This document shows, in pieces, positions 1 to 4,199 of a DNA stretch of 5,164 bases. The DNA is from Planctomycetota bacterium. Lineage in GTDB: Bacteria > Planctomycetota > Planctomycetia > Planctomycetales > Planctomycetaceae. The stretch covers positions 1 to 5,164 of the forward strand of contig JAJRTM010000438.1 in the NCBI GenBank assembly GCA_024278285.1, given 5' to 3'. The stretch's first letter is position 1; each line of letters begins with the position of its first letter. A model generated the notes under the pieces. The model saw only the letters and a list, made by a program, of their open reading frames with translations, searched no databases and was not told the origin of the DNA. Position numbers and translations under genes: made by a program.

Positions 1-41
1 GGTTATGCTTGCAAGAAATAATTCGTAAGAAATAAAGACGT

Positions 42-68
42 GTGCCACGGCTCTGTGAGCCGTGGTGC
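42..68. repeat. Short palindromic dispersed-type repeat, copy A
   Basis: Perfect 9-bp arms, CCACGGCTC at 45-53 and GAGCCGTGG at 57-65, surround a TGT loop. G-T wobbles and one further pair extend the stem to 42-68. Positions 42-64 recur as an exact reverse complement at 113-135. I recall similar GGCTCTGTGAGCC palindromes scattered between genes in planctomycete genomes, but did not search. No T-run follows, so it is not a standard intrinsic terminator. Confidence 0.8.
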
Positions 69-112
69 GTTAGAGTGAGTTTTTTGTAAAAGGTAGCATA
101 AAACTCCGCTCG

Positions 113-135
113 CACGGCTCACAGAGCCGTGGCAC
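113..135. repeat. Short palindromic dispersed-type repeat, copy B (inverted)
   Basis: This is the exact 23-bp reverse complement of 42-64. Its arms CACGGCTC (113-120) and GAGCCGTG (124-131) enclose ACA. The two copies face each other across about 48 bp, so they can also pair together into one long hairpin. The two reading frames that cross this region, one on each strand, are by-products of the palindromes. Confidence 0.8.
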
Positions 136-347
136 TCAACAAAGAGTTCCCCTCGTTTAATCTGACGCCACCCAAACGAATCTTTGCTTTTTGTGAGAAG
201 AAAAATACTGCCGGGGTTGTGCTTGTTCATGCGGAGCACATGGCAAAGAGTTACATTATCAACAAGAGTCATCAGGTTCACCACAAGCCTGACTCACAAA
301 ACTACATGACTGCGGCTACCCGAAGTGTGTGTGGTCTCCAATGCCGC
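136..347. other. Intergenic stretch with no supported gene
   Basis: A plus-strand frame opens at 129 inside the palindromic repeat and runs to 428, through the terminator hairpin and into the end of the minus-strand SDR gene. A minus-strand frame covers 3-284. Neither has a Shine-Dalgarno site, a recognisable motif or sensible composition. I see no RNA gene, promoter or further repeat here that I can defend. Confidence 0.5.
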
Positions 348-395
348 AGTAAAAAACCGGCTCGGCAAATTTTGCCGAGCCGGTTTCATTTTTTT
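348..395 (-). terminator. Strong intrinsic terminator for the SDR gene (bidirectional form)
   Basis: Arms of 16 bp at 354-369 and 371-386 (core CCGGCTCGGC / GCCGAGCCGG) are perfectly complementary. Read on the minus strand, the hairpin is followed by six or more U residues (the A-run 351-356). It starts 25 bp beyond the stop codon of the minus-strand gene, as expected for its terminator. On the plus strand a T-run at 389-395 follows, so it could stop transcription from either side. Confidence 0.9.
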
Positions 396-411
396 ATCTT
401 TCGCGGAAAAA

Positions 412-1359
412 TCAAGCAGCGCGGCTGAACTCTGTTCGGTTTGCGATCAGTTGATCCTGAACTTCTCCCAGCGGTTGCTGGTCAAGTAGTGAGGTAATAC
501 TTTCGGTAAGAGTCGGCATCGCGACACATAACGCGCGGCGAATAGCGCGCGTCTGTAATGACATCTCGCCACATCCAAACTGCCGGCGTTCCTCCTGGCT
601 GAAATGCCCGCTATGGAAAGCGACAGTAAGCCAGTTAATATGACACAGCTCTGCCAGTTTACGGGCAAACTGCTGGCGATTAACTCGCTCTGCTCCTGAA
701 ATGTGATATGTCCCGGAAAGGTTTTCATCAAAACCTCGCGAGAGAATAATTGCTAAATCACTTGCCAGTATTGGCGTTGCGTATCCGGGCTGCGATAATT
801 CGTGGCAATCGCTTGCTTTATCTTGAATGCTTTCGAGCAAGCCTTCAATCCAGCCGGTCTTGCAATCGACCCAGTTCCAACCGAAAACATGCGTACGGAC
901 GATGAATGATTCCGGGCAAGCGTTTTTAACGTCTGCTTCCAGTTTGACGAGCCGTTTCCCCAACGAAGATGTGCATGTCTCTTCAGAATCTTCTTCGTGA
1001 AACATCCAGGGACCGGTGAAAATGGCATCGCTGGAAAGTAGTGCGTAAGTAATGCCAAGCTGTTTGCAAACGGCTGCTCTTTCTACCGCCAGATTACATT
1101 GGGCTTCATCACCAATTTCTGCGTCAGGATTCCAAGAGGAATCGCCGCAGCAGGTTGTATCCAGAACGTAGTCCGGCTTGATATCTGTGATTAATTGATC
1201 GGGCGGTTCCAGCGACGCTTCACCCGATAATATCTGACAATGATCGATCTCCGGGCAGTCTCCGATGGCAACGCCGATGACGTTGTAACGATCAGAAAGT
1301 GTATGAGCAATATTCGCCCCGGCAACAGATTCCACTCCGTAAATAAGTAGCGTTTTCAC
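412..1359 (-). CDS. RmlD-like extended SDR / sugar-nucleotide-binding protein, atypical active site
   Basis: This 315-residue protein belongs to the RmlD (dTDP-4-dehydrorhamnose reductase) branch of the extended SDR fold and is of usual family length. Matches seen in order: a Rossmann start, IYGVESVAG (residues 6-14), where the middle glycine of GxxGxxG is serine; SSDAIFTG (109-116), aligning with the family's STDYVFDG; IVRTHVFGW (153-161), matching the IxRTSWVFG strand; GYATPILASDLA (192-203); and GTYHISGAERVNRQQFA (216-232), the substrate-domain signature. The YxxxK catalytic tyrosine is missing: around K139 the sequence reads SSLGKRLVKLE, with leucine or lysine where tyrosine belongs. The start is GTG at 1357-1359, with AGGGAGG (1367-1373) 7 nt upstream. 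It is a single-gene unit closed by the terminator at 348-386. The fold assignment is firm. Whether it is an active reductase, a binding or regulatory protein, or has another sugar-nucleotide substrate is open. Confidence 0.85.
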   Translation of the reverse strand: MKTLLIYGVESVAGANIAHTLSDRYNVIGVAIGDCPEIDHCQILSGEASLEPPDQLITDIKPDYVLDTTCCGDSSWNPDAEIGDEAQCNLAVERAAVCKQLGITYALLSSDAIFTGPWMFHEEDSEETCTSSLGKRLVKLEADVKNACPESFIVRTHVFGWNWVDCKTGWIEGLLESIQDKASDCHELSQPGYATPILASDLAIILSRGFDENLSGTYHISGAERVNRQQFARKLAELCHINWLTVAFHSGHFSQEERRQFGCGEMSLQTRAIRRALCVAMPTLTESITSLLDQQPLGEVQDQLIANRTEFSRAA

Positions 1360-1366
1360 GCGATAG

Positions 1367-1373
1367 CCTCCCT
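1367..1373 (-). promoter_or_regulatory. Shine-Dalgarno site fixing the GTG start of the SDR gene
   Basis: The minus strand reads AGGGAGG here, 7 nt before GTG at 1359-1357. This supports GTG as the true start. I could not find a convincing -35/-10 pair further upstream. Confidence 0.75.
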
Positions 1374-1605
1374 GCTAAATTCAAACGCATCGACAAGACC
1401 CAGTAGAAAAATTGCAAAAGTCCCCACGATTGCATTTTTACCGAAATCAGAGTCAGCGTTTCGTGAATGAATTAGTCCCCTCCATGGACAACTGTTGTTC
1501 TATCATTTGTTTTTACACAAGGCAAAAATAATCGAAAGAACCCCACTTGGAAATTCAACGCCCAATGTTCTAAAACAACGTCTTAGAAAACTGGAACGGA
1601 AGTAT
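1374..1605. other. Intergenic DNA without a supported gene
   Basis: This is the divergent interval between the SDR gene and the thioesterase gene. A plus-strand frame runs from a TTG at 1495 to 1869, but it has no Shine-Dalgarno site, reads through a hairpin and the MITE-like element, and ends inside that element. It resembles no family I know and is rich in Arg, Leu and Phe in the way non-coding DNA often is. The stretch probably holds promoters for one or both flanking genes, but none stands out. Confidence 0.4.
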
Positions 1606-1676
1606 AAACCTAACAGGCGAAATTCACCAAGAGCAATTTGCAGATTTGCGAGACTTGCTCTATTTCAGTTAGGTTT
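1606..1676. repeat. Long imperfect hairpin with attC-like ends
   Basis: Three paired segments nest here: AAACCTAAC (1606-1614) with GTTAGGTTT (1668-1676); GAAAT with ATTTC; and AGAGCAA with TTGCTCT. Unpaired nucleotides lie between them (AGGC opposite A, and TCACCA bulged on the left), and an 18-nt loop closes the stem. The ends ACCTAAC and GTTAGGT fit the integron attC outer boxes RYYYAAC / GTTRRRY. The lopsided internal spacers do not fit a classical attC site, and no integrase or cassette gene is visible. It may instead be a decayed palindromic repeat or an RNA hairpin. Confidence 0.4.
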
Positions 1677-1757
1677 TGCATCGTTTCGAACCCAAGTCGC
1701 TGGACTTGATTCTTCAAACCACTTATTTTTAATGCAGATTCAACGTTCTTTCTTATG

Positions 1758-1884
1758 GGATCCTCTATTTATTCAAAAATCTCCTCTTGAGCGGAGAGTA
1801 GACATTCTTGTCTGCCTGCAAAACAGTATGCTCTTACAAGACAGACAGGAATGTCTGTGCTCCTTTTGAATAAATAGAGGTCCC
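1758..1884. mobile_element. MITE-like palindromic element with terminal inverted repeats and putative target duplication
   Basis: Perfect 17-bp inverted repeats, CCTCTATTTATTCAAAA (1762-1778) and its complement (1864-1880), bound this element. They extend to about 21 bp with two mismatches. CTTATG occurs directly outside both ends (1752-1757 and 1885-1890), as a 6-bp target duplication would. Inside, each half carries its own small stem: AGACA/TGTCT (1800-1813) on the left and ACAGACA/TGTCTGT (1841-1858) on the right. The halves also pair with each other around GGAG...AGACATTC. There is no open reading frame of its own, so any movement needs a transposase in trans. It ends 17 bp before the thioesterase start codon. 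Confidence 0.65.
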
Positions 1885-1901
1885 CTTATGTAGAAATCAG
1901 C

Positions 1902-2291
1902 ATGATCAAATCACACACAACCGAAATACGAGTCCGTTACAGCGAAACCGATGCGATGGGGTTTTTGCATCATGGAAATTATCCGAGTTATTTTGAAGAG
2001 GCTCGCACCGATTTATTTCGCGTCAACGGCGGCGATTACCGCGCGATGGAAGAGGGCGGATTTTTCTTTGTTGTTGTGGACATCTCTATTCGCTACCGCA
2101 AGCCGGCTCAGTACGATGATGTGCTGACTGTGTCGGTTGTTCTCGATGCCGCCACACCAGCCAGGCTCAAACATTCTTATCAAATTATGCGGGGCGAAAC
2201 CCTCATCGCAGAAGGAACGACCCAACTGGCCATGGTGGACCGCGATGGACGAGTAAAAAAAATCACCTCGGATGTCCCCGGAGTTGGGTAG
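1902..2291 (+). CDS. ybgC: YbgC/FcbC-family acyl-CoA thioesterase (4HBT hot-dog fold)
   Basis: The 129-residue product is a single hot-dog domain of normal length. Members hydrolyse acyl-CoA thioesters in the cytoplasm; E. coli YbgC belongs to the tol-pal locus and the Pseudomonas relative is 4-hydroxybenzoyl-CoA thioesterase. The N-terminal signature is clear: RVRYSETDAMGFLHHGNY (residues 10-27), containing the catalytic-type Asp17 and the H24-x-N26-Y27 turn, then YFEEAR (30-35). The VVVDISIRYRKPAQYDD stretch (57-73) and the later GTTQLAMVDRDGR (114-126) match the central helix/strand pattern of the family. ATG at 1902 is the first possible start in frame, after the stop at 1875. No good Shine-Dalgarno site precedes it, because the MITE-like element ends 17 bp upstream. 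There are no tol-pal neighbours here, so the substrate is unknown. The symbol denotes the family, not proven orthology. Confidence 0.9.
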   Translation: MIKSHTTEIRVRYSETDAMGFLHHGNYPSYFEEARTDLFRVNGGDYRAMEEGGFFFVVVDISIRYRKPAQYDDVLTVSVVLDAATPARLKHSYQIMRGETLIAEGTTQLAMVDRDGRVKKITSDVPGVG

Positions 2292-2306
2292 AGAGGAACT
2301 GTCTCG

Positions 2307-2594
2307 ATGGGTTCGAAGTATTCTTTCAAATGTGAGAATTGTGATTTGCAAGGAATTGTCGCTGGCGGGCCTAGTGCTGGCTTTCTCGTAATTACTCAAA
2401 CGGGCTATTGCAGAAAATGTAACATGCTGATCGATTATGACACAGAATTCAGATGCGAGGATTTGTGTCAGGACGACCTAAATACGTGTCATTTGTGTGG
2501 TAGTAATAATCTGCTTAAATGGAATAAAGGTGAGCCATGTCCGCAATGTGGTGGGAATTTGCCTCAGGGAAAACATATCTTACATTGGGATTAA
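2307..2594 (+). CDS. Small zinc-ribbon-type protein, hypothetical
   Basis: I do not recognise this 95-residue protein as a named family. It has ten cysteines, arranged as C9xxC12, C35xxC38, C50xxxC54, C61xxC64 and C78xxC81. The last two pairs, with PCPQCGG at 77-83, make a classic zinc ribbon, and the first two could form another. That predicts a cytoplasmic metal-binding structural or nucleic-acid/protein-binding role. It has no signal peptide or membrane segment. AGAGGA (2292-2297) lies 9 nt before ATG, a good ribosome site. The gene begins 15 bp after the thioesterase stop, so the two are probably cotranscribed. It looks more AT-rich than its neighbour. No hairpin terminator follows it. 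Confidence 0.7.
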   Translation: MGSKYSFKCENCDLQGIVAGGPSAGFLVITQTGYCRKCNMLIDYDTEFRCEDLCQDDLNTCHLCGSNNLLKWNKGEPCPQCGGNLPQGKHILHWD

Positions 2595-2737
2595 CTGGAC
2601 ATCGCCAGATTCAGTTTTGAGATTGACCGTAATTCGTGCTACTAACGTTAAAAGTTTACGACGCTTGCGCAAATTATCCCAAAACGAGAGCATCACTAAA
2701 TAGTTAAAAAATGGAACAGAAACCATGCCTGAAATTG

Positions 2738-2767
2738 ATTCGCGAAAATTCACGTTTATTCGCGGTT
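2738..2767. repeat. Triple 10-nt tandem repeat, ATTCRCG type
   Basis: Three adjacent units read ATTCGCGAAA, ATTCACGTTT and ATTCGCGGTT, sharing ATTCRCG at exact 10-nt spacing. It is the first of three such triple arrays in this gene-free stretch. A 28-codon frame (2711-2797) runs across it and is not credible as a gene. The array resembles the TTCGTG-type short repeats common between genes in several phyla. Confidence 0.6.
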
Positions 2768-2837
2768 CGAGACCTTCCGATCGAGCAGACCTGTTGACGC
2801 AGTCGCCTTCGGCTTGCCGTTAAACAATTTTCTGCTT

Positions 2838-2865
2838 TTTTCGTGTTTTTCGTTTCTTTCGTGGT
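2838..2865. repeat. TTTCGT triple 9-nt array, left arm of a perfect 28-bp inverted repeat
   Basis: Three 9-nt units, TTTCGTGTT, TTTCGTTTC and TTTCGTGGT (2839-2865), follow one another. The whole 28 bp is perfectly complementary to 3015-3042, so the two arms flank the second MITE-like palindrome like long terminal repeats. Confidence 0.75.
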
Positions 2866-2876
2866 TCTTTACGAGA

Positions 2877-3014
2877 ACTTCTATTCATTCAAAAATAGTT
2901 TGAACGGAAGGTAGGCATTCTTGCCTGTCTTGAATACGGGACGCTCAAACGCGACAGACTCCGAATGTCTGTGCTCCGTTTCGAATGAGAATGTCTGTAC
3001 TCCGTTTTGAAATG
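2877..3014. mobile_element. Second, rearranged copy of the MITE-like palindrome
   Basis: The left end TTCTATTCATTCAAAAAT (2879-2896) matches the terminal repeat of the element at 1758-1884. It is followed by the same internal stem with one compensated change: AGGCA...TGCCT (2913-2926) in place of AGACA...TGTCT. The right half carries GAATGTCTGTGCTCCGTTT, again as in the first copy, but duplicated in tandem. The ends are less perfect than in the first copy and I find no clear target duplication, so this looks older or internally rearranged. It encodes nothing. Confidence 0.55.
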
Positions 3015-3015
3015 A
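2963..3015 (+). repeat. Two-unit tandem duplication of the element's right end
   Basis: Unit 1 (2963-2988) and unit 2 (2989-3015) abut directly, are 26 and 27 nt long, and differ by two substitutions plus one inserted A. The shared core is GAATGTCTGTRCTCCGTTT. The first copy of the element at 1758-1884 has this core only once, so the duplication arose in this copy. Confidence 0.75.
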
Positions 3016-3042
3016 CCACGAAAGAAACGAAAAACACGAAAA
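3015..3042. repeat. Right arm of the 28-bp inverted repeat (TTTCGT array)
   Basis: This is the exact reverse complement of 2838-2865. A weaker match continues outward, TAGAAAAT against ATTTTCTG, with a small length difference. The arms lie 149 bp apart and enclose the second MITE-like copy, so insertion of one repeat into another, or joint mobility, is possible. Confidence 0.75.
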
Positions 3043-3070
3043 TAGAAAATACCAAAGATCTCTTTTTTAT

Positions 3071-3100
3071 TTCTCTGCGGTTCTCTGCGAACTCTGCGGT
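3071..3100. repeat. Triple 10-nt tandem repeat, CTCTGCG type
   Basis: Three adjacent decamers, TTCTCTGCGG, TTCTCTGCGA and ACTCTGCGGT, share CTCTGCG at exact 10-nt spacing. Similar CTCTGCG strings occur between genes in many unrelated bacteria, in my memory. It begins 28 bp beyond the TTTCGT inverted-repeat arm. Confidence 0.65.
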
Positions 3101-3114
3101 AATACTTATTTGGT

Positions 3115-3129
3115 TCCGGCTACGCCGGG
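3115..3129. repeat. Small GC-rich hairpin
   Basis: CCGGC (3116-3120) and GCCGG (3124-3128) pair around TAC, with a T-G wobble outside. No T-run follows, so it is not a proper terminator. It is probably one more short dispersed palindrome in this cluster. Confidence 0.4.
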
Positions 3130-3180
3130 TTAGGATATGCCTTGATCTCATTTCCTCACTCCCTTCATTCTATCACTCGC

Positions 3181-3224
3181 AAGGTCTACCTTGGGAACGA
3201 GTTAGAACCTGGCGCTGTCCAGTT
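3181..3224. repeat. Two consecutive small hairpins
   Basis: AAGGT-CT-ACCTT (3181-3192) is a perfect 5-bp inverted repeat, followed by TTGGGAACGAG, a string I associate with dispersed repeats. AACCTGG (3206-3212) then pairs with CCAGTT (3219-3224) with one bulged C. Together with the large stem at 3226-3297, they make 3181-3297 almost continuously foldable. Confidence 0.4.
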
Positions 3225-3225
3225 A

Positions 3226-3297
3226 GGGGCCGCTATTGCGGACCACCGCATGAAACAGGGAGTTCCACTTCCCATCGTGATCCGTAATAGCGGGCTC
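3226..3297. repeat. Large imperfect palindrome (cruciform-type repeat)
   Basis: Arms of 21 nt at 3226-3246 and 3277-3297 match at 17 positions. The core CCGCTATTGCGGA (3230-3242) against TCCGTAATAGCGG (3281-3293) has only one mismatch, which is a G-U wobble as RNA. The 30-nt loop contains a further weak GGGAG/TTCCC pairing. No U-run follows it. It could be a dispersed palindrome or a structured leader, lying about 255 bp before the lipoprotein start. Confidence 0.55.
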
Positions 3298-3539
3298 TAC
3301 GCCTGACTTGCTCGTACATAATCCGGGATAGATCGAAATGAATGGATTCCTACCTGGGGCAATAGGTGGTTTGCGTAATGTTTGACAAAGAAACTGCTTA
3401 AAACGAATTCAACGGTCTTATCGAGCCGTTTTCTGGCTCAGTGGGGTTTGGAACTGACCGATATTATGAGCGTGGCTCTTTGCGCTCCCGGTTTGTTTAT
3501 TGCTGACGGAAGGCAAAACGAGCGTTTTGTATCGATTTC
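3298..3539. other. Presumed upstream region of the EPS-type operon
   Basis: No gene is supported. The lipoprotein frame stays open back to a TTG at 3382, but that extension has no ribosome site and would bury the signal peptide 57 residues inside. TTGACA at 3382-3387 matches a -35 box exactly, yet no fair -10 box lies 16-18 nt downstream. The promoter of the operon is probably here or just upstream, but I cannot place it. Confidence 0.35.
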
Positions 3540-3545
3540 AGGAGG
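3540..3545 (+). promoter_or_regulatory. Shine-Dalgarno site deciding the lipoprotein start
   Basis: AGGAGG sits 7 nt before GTG at 3553-3555. It marks that codon as the start and rules out the long upstream extension of the frame. Confidence 0.85.
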
Positions 3546-3552
3546 AAGTGAA

Positions 3553-4122
3553 GTGAAACCAGTTTGTACCAGTTTGCTGGGACTTGCAGGAATAATTCTG
3601 CTGATCAGCGGGTGTACGACGGGTGGTAATCGTCAGCCTGTGGTTTCCGGTCACGCATCGGTTCCCTGTTCATCCTGTGAAGACTCGCGATGTTGCAGGC
3701 CGCCGATGTGGTATTGGTCTGACGGACACTATATTCCGTTCATCGATGATTATTTAACAAAATCTGCTGCCCGAAAATGCGCTGTTTATTCTCTCAGCAA
3801 AACTGATTCAGAAGACCACGTAGGCAACGTCGATTATCAGCAGGGTTATATTCAGGCTTATGAAGATCTTGCGTTGGGAAGTCGCGGGGTGATCCCTGCG
3901 GTCCCACCTTCCAAATATTGGAAAACTCATAATCGTTCGGTCCGGGGGCATCAAAGAGCCGACCAATGGTTTGAGGGCTATCGAGCTGCCCTTTCGCAAT
4001 CTGGTTATCGTATTGCTGAAGAGCAGATAACCGTACCAACATCTCATGAGCAGTTTCAAGATGGAACTGCTCGATACGGATACAATCAGAATGAATCCGG
4101 CAATAATGGCAACTATTATTGA
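3553..4122 (+). CDS. Planctomycete-type lipoprotein linked to polysaccharide export
   Basis: This 189-residue protein starts at GTG 3553, 7 nt after AGGAGG. It begins with a lipoprotein signal peptide: K2, a hydrophobic stretch (residues 8-18), and lipobox ISGC with Cys21 as the lipidated residue. A cysteine cluster follows (C39, C42, C47, C48), then WYW (53-55). The conserved-looking part is DYQQGYIQAYEDLALG (94-109), VPPSKYW (117-123) and ADQWFEGYRAAL (136-147). From memory this matches small proteins that precede the Wza gene in planctomycete EPS loci, usually with GYxxGY, PPxxYW and WFxGYxxG patterns. The C-terminus is Asn/Gly/Tyr-rich. No enzyme motif is visible, so an envelope scaffold or accessory role in export is my inference. 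Its stop is 77 bp before the next gene's preferred start, or overlaps the alternative ATG at 4122 by 1 nt, indicating cotranscription. Confidence 0.8.
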   Translation: MKPVCTSLLGLAGIILLISGCTTGGNRQPVVSGHASVPCSSCEDSRCCRPPMWYWSDGHYIPFIDDYLTKSAARKCAVYSLSKTDSEDHVGNVDYQQGYIQAYEDLALGSRGVIPAVPPSKYWKTHNRSVRGHQRADQWFEGYRAALSQSGYRIAEEQITVPTSHEQFQDGTARYGYNQNESGNNGNYY

Positions 4123-4199
4123 TGGCAGTCATGGAATTGATCCAGACCGTATTGAAAATTAGCGCACCACAAAAACTTACTCAAGGATATTCAGACGTC

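Noticed and set aside
3..284. Minus-strand frame of 93 codons
   Set aside because: It crosses both palindromic repeats, has no ribosome site or known motif, and is explained by repeat translation.
129..428. Plus-strand frame of 99 codons
   Set aside because: It starts inside a palindrome and runs through the terminator into the end of the SDR gene.
1495..1869. Plus-strand frame of 124 codons with TTG start
   Set aside because: It has no ribosome site, reads through the attC-like hairpin, and its last third is the MITE-like element.
2711..2797. Short 28-codon frame after the zinc-ribbon gene
   Set aside because: It has no ribosome site at proper spacing and covers the ATTCRCG array; too short to support.
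2738..3100. CRISPR array
   Set aside because: The units are 9-10 nt with no spacers, and only three per array.
2985..3287. Overlapping frames on both strands (plus 2985-3287, minus 2945-3151)
   Set aside because: They consist of translated repeats (TTTCGT, CTCTGCG and palindromes) and have no coding signs.
3222..3307. GTTAGG...CCTGAC as a second attC-like site
   Set aside because: The orientation of the GTT/AAC boxes is reversed relative to attC and the flanking spacers are badly unequal.
3382..3387. TTGACA as a -35 box for the export operon
   Set aside because: No acceptable -10 box lies 16-18 nt downstream, so a chance match is as likely.
3382..3552. Upstream extension of the lipoprotein to a TTG start
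   Set aside because: GTG 3553 has AGGAGG at 7 nt and puts a proper signal peptide at the N-terminus; the extension has neither.
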